Below are positions 23,737-35,198 of a stretch of 64,000 bases of DNA, in pieces (positions within the stretch are counted from its first letter, which is position 1; each line of letters begins with the position of its first letter). The notes beneath the pieces were generated by a model. It searched no databases. It saw only the letters and a list, made by a program, of their open reading frames with translations, and was not told the DNA's origin. The stretch lies in assembly GCA_036925085.1 (NCBI GenBank), contig JAUPFP010000001.1, forward strand, positions 16,896,842-16,960,841, read 5' to 3'. Origin of the DNA: Brachycybe producta. Taxonomy: Eukaryota > Arthropoda > Diplopoda > Playtdesmida > Andrognathidae. The position numbers were made by a program, and so were the translations under genes.

Positions 23737-25023
23737 ATCTAAACCAAGTTCGTCCTTTTAAATACCTGTATAGTGTATAGTGTACGCATAAATAAAATTT
23801 GTGCAGTGTAGAAAAATTGACAAAATAGCATATTAAATAGGAAAAAATTCTTGCATGCCAAGATTCATTTTAAAATCACTTAGTGTGGGAATGAATCATT
23901 AAGAAATATGAATTTTCAGAACGGAAGTGAAGGCTTGGCAAAGTTGGCGTCTTCAATATTAAGACATTGACCCTGAAGCAAAATAGGTTCTTTTATTTGA
24001 AGTTATAATAAGTCTTCTAAGAACGAAAGGCCGAGTTTAGTAGGCCAATCGGCACCAAACTCGCTTGGCTTGTTTATGGCATGAAATTGTAGACAAAAAA
24101 TATGTTTCCATTCACTTTAATGAAGAACATTTTTTTTCCACACATTTTTATGAGTTTGAATAGGAAAGTTTCAGATGCAATTTTGAAGTGATGGAAAGTC
24201 CAGTCTAAAAAAAATATTAAGAATGCAAAAAATACATACCTGTATATTAAAACTATAAAAAAAAATACTTTCACACAACATTTGCAAATCTAATGAACTG
24301 TTTTGAATTTGCGTATTCAGTGACGTCAGATTAATTTTAAATGTAGTTTTTATTATTATCTGTCAAGGTGAACCACTTTTCTTTTATGCTTGGGCTTTCC
24401 CCATAAACGATGCCACGTACCGAGAAATCTCAATTAGATATACAGATAGATTATTCAAATAATAATTAATAATTAATTAGTTAATATTTATTTTTCTGAC
24501 TCATAATAGTATTGGAGGATTACAGAGCATAATTTACACATACTTAAGACATATCATCATTAATTTTAATAGGTCAGAGAAATTGATGGGGCCACTTTTA
24601 TGCACGTGGGGCCACACTTAATGAAAGCGGAGCCACATTCAGACGAACCAGTACGTGCCAGTAAAAAAATAGAGCGCTGGTCATAAAATGTCATCCTAGG
24701 GCATCAAGATCTACTACTTTTTTATGTACTCATTATGAATTATAAATGAAATTTTGACTATTGAGATTAAATAAATATAACAATAATTCTTTTTTGACGT
24801 AATTAAAACGCTACGTCTTTTCCCGTGCTGCGTAGGGGTTAACATCGGGAGTATGTATGTAACGCAAACATTTCATACTTAGAACGCTTTATATCTTCGA
24901 AACTAATAATCGTAGAATAATACATCATTACATACTTTATAGAGTCCTATTTATAAGAAAACAAGTTTCAACCCTCCACCCCCTTCGATACCATAGTGGC
25001 GGCAATATGTTTATTTTTCATAT
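23737..25023. other. Gene-free AT-rich spacer
   Basis: I see no coding region, RNA gene or repeat boundary in it. Confidence 0.5.
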
Positions 25024-25543
25024 TTAAGAGCCTAGATACAGTGTTTTGTTCAAAATTTCTCCGAATGTAGGCAATGCAATCGTTTTTTATTGAAAAACGG
25101 TTTTTTAACGTTTTTTTTTCAGGTTTGAAGTCACATAATAATTAATATAAAAATAATTTTGTGTGCTAAGCTTATAAAAAGGAAACATCATGAAGCCAAC
25201 AGATTAATTCACGTGCCAATTTTTATGTGATTGTTATAAATCGTTTTTAATGGGAGTTCTTCAAATGTTTGGGTGACGGTTTTTTGGTCCTATGGGACTT
25301 AACATGGAGTTTAAAAAACGTAAGATTTTGAACCTTGTTTAAAAATAGAAGGTCCTTTTCAAAATTTATATAAATCGAGCACGTAAAGAAAATACTTTTT
25401 ATTGCATTTTGCACTTTACTGTATTTTAATTGAGCGATTGTGAGGCAATTTCTTCCAAGTTTAGTAACACCATATAATAACACTCATTTGCCTCCTTGTC
25501 GTCTGCTGAAAACAACAAGATGGACGTGTATCTATGCTCTTAA
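25024..25543. repeat. Foldback family 2, copy 2 (both ends present)
   Basis: The left end is TTAAGAGCCTAGATACA. The right end is TGTATCTATGCTCTTAA, its inverted repeat with one mismatch over 17 bp. Both termini contain TTAA, which could be a piggyBac-like target duplication or part of the repeat. Non-coding. Confidence 0.7.
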
Positions 25544-25726
25544 AGTTGTTGAATATTAAGTTTTCAAAGTGCAATGTGCACCTTAAATGTATGCTGATCG
25601 TGTAATATTATGACGTATCTTTTTCACCCTTTTAGAATCTGCTTAATTTTCGATACGAGACGAGTTCTCACTCGTATCTCAAGTGATTGGCTAGGTCACT
25701 TAAGTGACCTAGTGACCAAGTGACCA

Positions 25727-25818
25727 AGTGAGGACGTAAATTGGCCTAGTCCTCCCGGGCTAGATAGAGTAATTACTCTATCTAGCCCGGGAGGACTAGG
25801 CCAATTTACGTCCTCACT
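25727..25818. repeat. Perfect 92-bp palindrome inside the LTR
   Basis: Two 46-bp arms with no spacer are centred between 25772 and 25773 (centre AGAGTAATTACTCT). The arms include GGCCTAGTCCTCCCGGGC and its exact complement. It looks like an inverted duplication of a U3 segment, since the homologous LTR at 30255-30480 has one arm-like copy only. Confidence 0.85.
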
Positions 25819-25999
25819 AGTCTTGTTAAAGATTCACAGTCTCGAGGATCTTCTGTCTCCGTACAGCGTCAGACTTTCTTCCAAAAAATCTACCATTGAA
25901 GATGGCGTTAATGCTCAAGTGGCGGTTTGATACTCTTAGGACCATGGTCACTTGGACCTGGTTGCACCTCGTAGGTGTACACACTACACAAGTCCTAGG

Positions 26000-26007
26000 T
26001 ATAAAAA
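26000..26007 (+). promoter_or_regulatory. LTR TATA box
   Basis: TATAAAAA is conserved at the same place in the other A-family LTRs (967-974 minus, and near 41370 minus), about 160 bp before AATAAA. Confidence 0.6.
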
Positions 26008-26402
26008 GACCATGCTCCTCTTTGTTCTTCATCCACTCTTTCGTTCAACTTTTGTACTAGTACTACGCCAATTATCATATCCGTATCACATCATAGGCCC
26101 ATGGACGCACCTTTAATATCAACTATTCATTCTTGTAACGTTGATGTTTCTATGCAAGAATGAATAAAAGTGTTTACAATATAAAACTGTGTTGTCTACT
26201 GTTTTGAAACTAACCCTTCTCTAGACAAGCTGGAGACACCATAGGGCAAGAAGACAGATCGATTCCTACAGATTAGCAGATCTTCCTAACAAATTAAGAT
26301 GAACAACAAAGGCGACCAGAAGTGGATGGTCTTTTTAAACTCTGAGTGAGTTTTTTCATCAAAACTTTATATCATTGTGGGATGAATAAACAAAGCTCAT
26401 CT

Positions 26403-27370
26403 ACTTGTCTATACACCTTTGATATATGTCATTATAAAAGAGCAGCCATCTTGGACTTTTATTTCTTTGTCTGTTCTTTTTCTGTGGAAGTCTATCTGTT
26501 TGTGTGTTCTCTACACACACACTTGTACGAATGGACCGACCACCGTAAGAAGGAGTTTCTCACTGGTTGCTTCACCCGGGCTGCCCGCACGTGGCTGAGC
26601 AAACTGAGATACAATTATCGAGGTGTTTCTTGGACCGAGCTAAGAGTGCAGATGGTGAATACGTTTGGAAAACCCAATAAACTAGCCATCTTAGAGAAGC
26701 AGTATACAGAGATGCTTCAGAAGGAAGGCGAGAGTACACAAGCCTTCATATGGGACTTCATGACTCTTGGCAACCTAGTTTACAAGCAACTAAACGATCA
26801 GCTGCACATGTCAGTTGTATCACACACTATACCCGATGATTAAAAATGCCGTCTATCACGCACCAACAACATCCTTCAAAGACTTTGCAAAAGCCGTCTT
26901 TAACATGGAGGTGGTTTTGGACTCCTTGAATAAATAGCCGATGGAACCAAAGGTGCCAGCTGATCCGGATGCTAGTAAAGGAGCATCGAAGACCAATAAA
27001 GAGCAACAGGCAGTAACTGCCAGCTCTAAAAACACTACACATCGTTCTAGGCCCGACAAACGGCCTAGCCAAACTGCGCCGACCAACACGGAATGACACT
27101 CTACGACTGACACCCAACAAGACACTTCATGCACGTTTGACAAGAGCAAGTCAACATGTTATAATTGCGGAAAATTGAGGCACTTTCTTCGTGAGTGTCG
27201 ACAACCGAGGAAGAAGGTCACGATCAAGCAGTTTGGTGAACCGATTACGGCTATGACACCAAAGAGGAGGTTCCTGAGGCAGATTTCATTACAGAGAATG
27301 AAATTGAGTTTGCATTTATCCATTTGTGAGACAAATCCATCAGATTCCTCTCCCACCAAAAACTGACTGC
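26403..27370 (+). pseudogene. gag of element G (A family), degenerate
   Basis: The capsid-like part (26520-26843) reads FLTGCFTRAARTWLSKLRY, WTELRVQMVNTFGKPNK, LEKQYTEMLQKEGESTQAF, the usual layout of a Ty3/gypsy Gag domain. It is interrupted by a TAA at 26840-26842 and a TAG at 26936. The nucleocapsid follows at about 27157-27198: CYNCGKLRHFLREC, a CCHC zinc knuckle. The rest of the element is missing or scrambled downstream. Confidence 0.65.
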
Positions 27371-27849
27371 CACAGAGCCACCTCCTGCAAACCCTGACAA
27401 CAACAGTTCCGACAATACTGAGAAAATACCAATTCATGTGATGAATTGGGCCCTCGAATGTGTGTGGACCTCGGATGATCTGTTCATCTGGCAGGACACG
27501 CTCGACATTTTTACAACATCTGTGGAAGTAGAAGGGTGCCGTGAGAAGGGTGGGCTCCACTTCTGTCGATTGATTGTAGAGTTCTTCAAGTGTCCTCAGA
27601 GGGACGGCAGTCGACCTCTCAATTGTGACTAGGGCGGAAGCTTCAATGAAATCCAGCAACTGGGTTGCTGGGTAGCATTCTCCTTTTTTTGGTATCGGCG
27701 AGATGTGTTGGATCCTACGGACAAGGTTTTGATCCGGTATTAAAGTGGCCAACATTGTCTCGGCAACCAATTCCACTGCACGGGTGTGGGATTCCTCCCG
27801 TGGTCCTGGATGAATTAGCTGGATGAAACTGGGGTCATCATTTTGATTT
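27371..27849 (-). pseudogene. Unassigned open region (minus strand)
   Basis: An open minus-strand frame of about 130 codons spans roughly 27430-27849 (blocks HPGPREESHTRAVELVAET, LVRRIQHISPIPKKGECYP, RSTAVPLRTLEELYNQSTEV). I do not recognise it. It lies on the same strand as the gag-protease region F (28340-30250), beyond a LINE tail, so it may be a displaced piece of that element. The plus strand also has an open frame at 27438-27632, so coding sense is not proven. Confidence 0.3.
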
Positions 27850-28340
27850 GATTTGAAAAATTACTCTGCAAGCAGCCATAAAGGCCTATGGCAGAGGGAC
27901 AAGAGTCCAAGTGCAGCATAGATAATGCATTGTCAAAACCAGAAAATATAAAACCCCATTGATATAAACAAACAACAATTTCAATATTTTTTTAATGCTG
28001 CAAATATATGCATTGTCAAAACAAAACAAAATTATGACTCCCATAAATTACATTTTCCCTGCACAAAATTGCCGGCAAGTGAGTTCCATTGTCGAATCAT
28101 CCTACAAACAAATGACCAGTAATAAGAAGCTGTTCGTGCAAAAATCTCCAACTTTGTTAGAGTGGTCACCCCTACCCTAATATAATGCCCTGCAAAGTTT
28201 ACTTGAAGTAGGTTTAGGGCAAGAGCCTTCTAGCATTCGATTAAAGATATTAAGACTAAAATCTGAACGGCTTGCAAGTATACTATCCCAACCAAGCTCT
28301 GAAAGCATTTTAGTTACACTGTCAGCATATCCATTATTGT
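27850..28340 (-). pseudogene. LINE 3' end fragment, second copy
   Basis: The minus strand reads DSVTKMLSELGWDS, SLNIFNRMLEGSCPKP, then after the frame opened at 28177 an EIFARTASYYWSF and MIRQWNSL segment. It is the same RT tail as at 73-378. The left edge carries CAAATCAAATCAAA (minus), perhaps the LINE tail repeat. It interrupts element F. Confidence 0.6.
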
Positions 28341-30250
28341 GTGGAGTGACAACAGCAGGGTATCCAGGGACTGCAAGCATGGCGTACGTCCGGGTGACAT
28401 CTCTTCTGGGCCTTGGTTGTTCATCGGAATCGGCTGAGGCAATCATAGCTGCCGTGGTATCTAAATAAACTCTGACCTCCTTGTCTCGAAATTGAGACCA
28501 AACCATTATTAAGGAGGCAGGTTTGATGCTCTTGTTCCTCTTCATCGGTCCTTCATCGGGCCGGTGGAGAATTCTGCTTTGACTTCTTTGTCGCCTTAAG
28601 GATTGCTTCCTTATTGGCCATGGTTTTTTTTTTTGATAAGCATCTGTGGGATATCTAGGGTGTTCGTGGAGTCCATAGTAATTTAAAGCCTTCTGGTGGT
28701 TGTCAAAATAGAAATAATGGGTTTGATTATTAATTAATACCAGTACCATTTTCATTTCATTGGGTAGAACATGGATTTTGTTGGAACAGATGACTTTCGG
28801 CGCCATCAACTCGATTGACTGGAGTTGGCAGAGTCATCTTGTTCTCTTCCTTCTTTGGTTTTGGTTTGTTTGGCGCTGGAATGCTCGGTGTCCAGGCTCC
28901 TGACACTGGTAGCAGATGAGTGGCCCAGTAGATCGCCTTCTGTGCTGGGGTCTCTGTCCACTGTCCTGGTTCATCTCGGTTTCTTGCATCTTTTCAGACA
29001 GGGCAAGATTCTTGTTTGTTCACGTCTGTTGCTTCTTCTGCTGCTGTTGCTAGTGTTGCTGCTGTTTTGGCTGTTGAGACTTCTGCTGCTGGGCTTATTG
29101 GTTATGAGTAGTTGTCTTGTAGACTAACATCTTCTTGATCAGCTCTCCCTCAGTTTGGGTAGCAAACTTGACGAAGTCGTAAAACAAGTACCGTTTCAGA
29201 GATGGTTGTAGACTTTTCCTTAGGTTGGAAATTAGCAAGGAGTTGTCTTGGGGATAGATCTTTCGATACATCTCTGCATACTCCTCTGTATAGACCTTGA
29301 AAGTTTCATTATCTTTCTGGGTCCTTGCGGACAGCTCATTTTTCATTCTAATTTTCTCGTCAGGTAACGGGATTTCATTTATAATCCCATCACGCATCAT
29401 AGGCCAATTGATTTCACCATATTCCAAACAAAAATGAGCAAGCTATTGATAGCTCGCTTCCAAAGGATACCAGTAAAGTAGCTGCAGCACTGCAGGGAGT
29501 TTCACTGATGCGCAATCTCAATGTCTTCAAACTCTTCAATGTATAGAAGTTCTCGGACCCAGTGTACTTCTGAAAACCCTGTAGTGGATCTAGTGAATTC
29601 TTTTCAGAATACGGTGTAGGCCCCAGGTTCGGAGCCCCAGAAGCTTCTGGCCTGAGCTTGTGCCCGGATTCTGCTGGTGACTTGCTTCTATTTCTTCTGT
29701 GTGTGTTCTAGGTGGTGTGGTGTTGTTTCCCCACAAAGACGTATTACCAATTCTTCATGGCTCTCAGGATTGGCGTCCTTTATTAGTTTGGCAAACCGGT
29801 CGACCATCTTCTGCTCATGGCTTCGTTGAGAGGCTTCAGATGATGCTGCCTCAATCTTTAGTCGGGATTCAGCTTGGCATTCTTCATCTTTGGCGTGCTT
29901 CTCTTCTTGGAGTCGCTTCTCTTTGGCAAGGGTCCTCAGTTTCTCTTCTCTCTCCTTCTTACAGGCATCTCCAGCTAGGTGGTGTTCTTCGAGACAGTCT
30001 CAAGCTTCCGCTCTTTTTTTGTCAAGATGTTCACGTCGACGTCTCTTTTAGAGTTGCTGGAAGAACCTTGCGGTTATTTCGTTGCTATTCATCATTATTT
30101 ATCGTATATTGTGACAATGAAATCGTTCAAATTGTTCAGTTTCAAAATTGTTTGCGCAATTAAATACGATTCTGCTTCGTGTTTTTCAACACTCTCTTCA
30201 ATGGCAAAATGAGGTAGCAAGTTTTGTAAACTACCTCGCACCTCCACCAT
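28341..30250 (-). pseudogene. Element F: gag and protease-like region of a Ty3/gypsy element
   Basis: Right to left: an N-terminal piece from 30250; a charged coiled-coil segment at about 29780-30000 (KKEREEKLRTLAKEKRLQEE, KHAKDEECQAESRLK); a capsid-like domain at 29095-29440 (KNELSARTQKDNETFKVYTE, SLQPSLKRYLFYD); a Gln-rich stretch; a degenerate zinc knuckle CYQCQEPGHRAFQ at about 28890; and a protease-like motif EVRVYLDTTAAMIAS at about 28440-28490, where DTT replaces the usual DTG. Many stops and frame changes. RT and integrase are not seen. Confidence 0.6.
30232..30249 (-). other. Possible primer-binding site of element F
   Basis: The plus strand reads TACCTCGCACCTCCACCA. This equals the 3' end of the tRNA-Ala gene in this window (42387-42459) plus CCA except for one base. 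It lies 5 bp from an LTR edge and just upstream of gag F, where a primer site belongs. The catch is that the adjoining LTR (30255) faces the opposite way. Confidence 0.4.
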
Positions 30251-30254
30251 ATAT

Positions 30255-30480
30255 TGTGACAAACCTTTATCTCTGGATAGAATCTGCTTTAATTTAGTGG
30301 TACAAGCGAGTTTTCACTCGTTTCTATAGTGATTGGCTATGTCACTAATTCCATCGTCCCAGGAGGAATAGACCAATATAACTTCTATTTACTGTCCTCA
30401 CTAGTCTCTTGCAAAGACTCACAGCCTTGAGGATCTTTTGTCTTCGTAGTTCTCGGACTTGCGTTCATAAGTTACCCTTG
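30255..30480 (+). mobile_element. Truncated A-family LTR (U3 part)
   Basis: It starts TGTGACAAACC and matches 25611-25880 (AGAATCTGCTTAA, GTGATTGGCTA, GTCCTCACTAGTC, GAGGATCTT). The promoter half and U5 are absent. Confidence 0.6.
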
Positions 30481-30929
30481 AAAACAGTGTGAATACTCCT
30501 GACTCAATGTTGCAGGTTTTCACCTGTTGATGACTTGAAGTATCCAAGAGGTGTGGAGCTGCAACAGAATGATGAACTGCACAGTTGCGAAATAATTAAG
30601 TTTCAATAATTAAAAGCACCACTGTAGTTTTAAATAGAAAATGAGGATTTATTTCGTAGATATAAAATCAGTAACAAAAATAAAATATAACTTGGTTTGA
30701 TTACACGACACTTGAAAATAATACAGTATAATTGAAAAATAATATGCAAGAACCTAGCCAAAATTGTGCATAGGTTTGTTCTTTAAGAATTGTCTCTGGA
30801 ACATATGAATTTAGAGCTATAAATCATGACAATTTACTATTATACAGGTATTATAGTTTAGCAGGGGCTTAATGGTACAAAAACAGATGTGTAAAAATTA
30901 TTTACACTCACCCCCCCTCCAATGAAAAT
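30481..30929. other. Non-coding, possibly 5' region of LINE D
   Basis: No ORF or repeat is recognised. It may include the LINE D leader. Confidence 0.35.
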
Positions 30930-31360
30930 ATGGTTAAAGAAGCGGAGGCGATGCAGTATTCAAGAAGGAGTTTAATATCGTACATGAACGCCCGTGCAGA
31001 AACCCCCAGAGAAAGAACATCATTGTGGATGTCTCGCCTGCTATCTACAGTGTCTGTGCAAAGGAATGGAAGATTTGCTTGGGATGGACCCAACATAATA
31101 TTGAGGAGCATGTAGATGTTTTGCAATGCTTCAAATGCAACAAGTACGGCCATATTGCCGGGGAATGTACGGCCAAGTTTAAAAGATGTATCAACTGTGG
31201 AGGGGACCACCTTGTTAATGAATGTCCAGCCAAAACACTGGATTGCAGTAATTGTAGTAAAAGAAGGATAAAAGTCAGGGGTCATAATGCCATGGACAGG
31301 AAATGCCCTATCCATAAACAAATGCAAGATATAAGTAAACTGCAAATCAACTATGACTGA
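30930..31360 (+). pseudogene. LINE D ORF1 (Gag-like, three zinc knuckles), 5' damaged
   Basis: The clean frame is 31025-31360. VSPAIYSVCAKEWKICLGW is a partial match to the segment before the knuckles in R1-type ORF1 proteins. Three Cys/His knuckles follow: CFKCNKYGHIAGEC, CINCGGDHLVNEC and CSNC...H...KC. These bind nucleic acid in the RNA-protein particle. The N-terminus is out of frame (30930-31115) or lost. The stop TGA overlaps the ORF2 start in ATGACTGA. Confidence 0.7.
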
Positions 31361-34300
31361 CATGGTATCTTTAAGAATTATGCAGATTAACCTTGGCAAA
31401 GGAAAGGATGCAGAATCCTGTTTGGAAAAGTCCTGTGTAGAATACGACATACTTTGCATTCAAGAACCACACCCCGGTATAGTTAACAGGAACATTTTCA
31501 TGGGCGGAGGCATAATAAGGCACGATGTTCGCCCTAAAGTCGCAATAGTAATTAGAGAGAATAAGTCTCTAAGCACCACTTTAACACAATTCCTAAGTGC
31601 TAACATAGCTGTATTTAGGGTTGAGTTGGAGGGCACAATTTTCCACATCATCAATACTTACATCGAACCAAACAGGCAAATCGAGGAGACCTTAAATTCT
31701 ATTATCGAAATAATCAATACTACTAAGTTCCCTATCCTCCTAGTGGGTGATTTTAATGCAAAGCACCCAATATGGGGCTCCCATGATGCAGATACGAGAG
31801 GTAGCACCTGTTTGGAGTTCGCAGTCACCGATAAGCTCGATATCCTCAATAATCCATCTTGGGAACCAACCTGTGTATCAACTAACGAACAAGGTTGGAT
31901 CAATTTATCGATGTCCTCCAAACTTGAAGTAGCCGATTGGAAGGTCCTTTCAATAGAAACGATGAGTGACCACAGATATATCTTTATGAATATACAGGCA
32001 ACATGATGATGGACTTTACCAGGGAAATGGGAATTTTATGCGCTTCAAGATGCAATAACATCTGCATGCCGAAGTTCAATGGAAGTCTACAGTTGTAAAT
32101 TAAAGAATAGATGTACCTGGTGGTTTCCCACCCTCCAGCACATGCGTGCCGAAGTCAGAAGGGCGACAAAGAAATACCAAAAGGCATATGGGAGTTCTAA
32201 TAGAGTAAGATTGGGTGTTGCATTCAAAGCTATTAGAAACAAATTTAAGGAAGATATAAAGCTAGCAAAAAGCGTATCCTGGAAAAAATATTGTGGCTCT
32301 TCCTCGAACAAGGATGTTTTTAGTCTCCCATACAAGATCTTATCTGGCAAAAACAGACCCGTATATAAAGTTAGAACTGTAAAGAAGTCCGATGGGCAAT
32401 GGACTATAGGGGAATCGGATACTATGTCATATCTAATCAAAGAATATTTTCCCGTAGACAACATCAATGAGGATTCACTCATCCAAACTACCAACAGGGA
32501 GAAGGCAGCCTCGAGTTACCATAAAACTTGCGATGATACCCCATTTTCATTAAGTGAGGTAGAAAATGCTATCGACTCCATAAATGTTAATAAGGCCCCT
32601 GGGGAGACAATATCCCCCAGGTGTTATTAGTCACTTGGTTAGCTCCTGTGGAGAATATGTTGTCAACCTACTGAACAGATGTCTGTCGCAAGGGACATTT
32701 CCTATCCCATGGAAATTGCGAGAGTAGTCTGGGTGCCTAAGCCTGGAGGAGACCAGGTTCGGCCTATTTGCCTCCTTCCATGTGTGGGGAAACCAAGCGG
32801 TTAAGTTACTTTCTAGAGAAGAATAACCATTTATCTCAAGAGCAATTTGTATTCAGAGAGGGAATGGATACAATACAGGCCTGCACTACATATCAGGACA
32901 TAGTCGTATCACAGAGGTCAAAGAAGAAGCACACGTTAGTTGTATCCTTAGATATACAGAATGCTTTTAACAACGCTTGGTCCCCTATAAAACTTAATCA
33001 ACTACGGAAGTTTAAATGTCCTAAAAACCTATATAACATAGTGCGATCGTTCTTTAAAAACCGTAAGATTATAACCGGGTCCGTTACGGAAACAACAAAT
33101 ATGGGGTGTCCCCAGGGTTCCTGCCTTGGCCCAGTCCTATGGTTAATACTTATGGAAGAATGGTTCAAGGCGATAAGGAACATATCCAGGCCTTTGCAGA
33201 CGATGCTATCTTATTCTTAAGTGGTAAATCTGCCAAAGAAATCGAGGCAAAATCTAGGATAACATTAGATAGGTGCTCTACCTGGGCAGAGAATTGTAAA
33301 CTCCAATTCTCTATTCCAAAAATCGAAGCCATATTTTCCCAGCTACGAACATCAAGAGAGGCCCAGTGGTCTGTTTGAACGGATGCACAATAGCCTTGAG
33401 CTCCAGTATCAAATACTTGGGATTACACTGGGACTCATAAGTTTTTATGGATTGATCACATCAAGGCAATCCAGAAAAAAGGATTATCTATTGCTACTAA
33501 GCTATTCTACATTTGCGGTAGGAACTGGGGGTCTCTCCCAGGATTCTCAAGAAGATTTACTTGGCAGTTATTGAACCAATGATACTGTATGGTTCCAAAC
33601 TCTGGGGCCAAAGAGGGAAGGACTCTCGGATTAGCAGTAGACTAGATGCTATCCCGAGACCCTTCCTACTGGCAATTACAAAGTCCTATAAGACCACATC
33701 AAATAAAACCCTCCAAATACTGGCAAAATGTGCCCCTTTATGTCTGCTAGCTGAGGGCAGATTTATTTTGAGAACTAAACTCAGCAGGTATTGTGAAGAT
33801 ATTGAAGCCCCCGTTGGATACACTATGCGACAACACCGTGGAACTAGTACCAAATACGGAGTGAAGACATGGGATGAGACCTGTTCAAATTTATATGATT
33901 TACAGTGTTTCACAGACGGATCCAAAAAAGACGGCAGAGTGGGATCAGCTGCAATAATCTATCAAAATAATATAATCAAGCAGTGGAAGGGCACCCCCTA
34001 GCGAATGTCCTATATTTCAGGCAGAGGTCTTTGCCTTGTACATGGCGGGCGTCTTACTACTACAAGTAGGGGGAGAGACTCCAAATAGCAATCGTATCAT
34101 ACTCCCAGGCTGCCTTAAATTCAGTACCCCATGTAAAAGCTGGCACAGAAATGTATCATGGTTGAATATCAAGAAGCCTGCTTCCTTTTTCAAGCTCTAG
34201 TATCCAAAACGCAGATGTTAGTGAGATGGAGGGAAGATTGGTGTCAAACATCAAAGGGAAGGGAGACCTACCAATGGATCCCGGAGCCATCTCTGGAGGG

Positions 34301-34435
34301 ATATATATTTTCGGGATGTTCACCCAATTGCTTACAGGTCACAGTGCCTTTAATAAATACCTAGAATGCTTCAACCTTCTAAAATTGGGGCTGTATATAT
34401 CTGTCTGTGCTCAGAGTACGAAGACACTGTGGATC
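31353..34435 (+). pseudogene. LINE D ORF2: endonuclease, reverse transcriptase, RNase H
   Basis: 31353-32006: apurinic-type endonuclease (IMQINLGKGKDA, ILCIQEP, LLVGDFNAKHPIWGS, MSDHRYIF), all key motifs present. Two in-frame TGA codons follow at about 32004-32009. 32079-33230: RT, with NVNKAPG, a VVSLDIQNAFNNAW block, NMGCPQGSCLGP and QAFADDAILF (the F-A-D-D active site) but in shifting frames. 33900-33960: RNase H start (CFTDGSKKDGRVGSAAIIY). The motif set and the knuckles fit the R1/LOA group of arthropod LINEs. It is inactivated by stops and frameshifts. Interrupted at 34439 by element E. Confidence 0.8.
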
Positions 34436-34439
34436 ACGT
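34436..34439. repeat. Left target duplication of element E
   Basis: ACGT here and at 40141-40144. Removing E and one copy restores the LINE D reading frame. Confidence 0.9.
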
Positions 34440-35139
34440 TGTTGTGGTTTTGATTACACACAACTGTTGTGATTATTGCACAACTTTATTAATAAATTGA
34501 ATATTGAATAATCTCAACACGAACACTGCAAATTGCATTTGAATGGCTTTATTTATTTGCTGCATCAATTTATTTACTTGCATCGACCATGAGGTCCACC
34601 ACTAGAGTTGCCAGAGGAATTGCCTGAGGTCGAAACCTGCAGAACAACACCTAAGCTGGTCCAAATGACCAAGTGTCTGTTTATGATCCAGAGGAACACT
34701 GGGGTTCAACGTGACAGTTAGATGACTAGCAAGACAAACTGTCCACATCGATAGAGCCGCTGAAGGCACCCCAAATTTGCCCGTAAGCACTGCCTTTGCA
34801 ATGAGAAGGCTGGAAGGATATGGAGGGTTAGTGACCATTGCTGTAGTGGTGAACGTGGAGGGTTACTGACCATTACTGTAGTGGTGAACGTGGATGCTTT
34901 ACATATACAATAATTGGTACATGATAATGAATTGCAAAGTACATGACATTATACACAACCAGAAAACACATTGTCAAAAACAATCTAAACAAGATAATCA
35001 TAACGTAGATAAACTATAAGTTAAGATATAATAATATTTACACTAAATAATGTGTGCGTGGTTGTAAACATGCACGGTCATGCACGAAGTTAATGAAAAC
35101 GGTTTTAAAAGAGAAAATGAATAACTGCAGATCACCACA
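34440..35139 (-). mobile_element. 3' LTR of element E
   Basis: The plus strand begins TGTTGTGGTTTTG and ends GATCACCACA. Several AATAAA words on the minus strand near 34548-34580 could serve as the poly(A) signal. A pair of near-identical 35-bp blocks (TGTAGTGGTGAACGTGGA, 34842 and 34878) lies inside. Confidence 0.9.
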
Positions 35140-35154
35140 GTACTCCCCCCTAAG
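35140..35154 (-). other. Polypurine tract of element E
   Basis: The minus strand reads TTAGGGGGGAGTAC directly before the LTR's TGTGGTG start. Confidence 0.7.
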
Positions 35155-35198
35155 TGTTAACGATACCAAGAGAGAGAAGAAAAAAAAAATAGAAAAGT

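Larger units (their letters stand above)
25611..26402 (+). mobile_element. 5' LTR of an A-family element (element G)
   Basis: It aligns, in opposite orientation, to the LTRs at 464-1154 and 40919-41551. TATAAAAA lies at 26000-26007 and AATAAA at 26163-26168, followed by a GT-rich stretch. The left end (TATGACG) is a mutated TGTGACA. The right end near CAAAGCTCATC is approximate. It contains a perfect palindrome (25727-25818) that the related copy at 30255 lacks. A gag-like region follows on the same strand. Confidence 0.65.

Noticed and set aside
28825-29127. Plus-strand ORF with a long Leu-rich stretch, looking like a membrane protein
   Set aside because: It is the antisense of a Gln-rich stretch and zinc knuckle in gag F on the minus strand.
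34602-34838. Minus ORF of 78 codons, found identically at 39603-39839
   Set aside because: It lies in both LTRs of element E; duplication is due to the LTRs, and there is no sign of a protein family.
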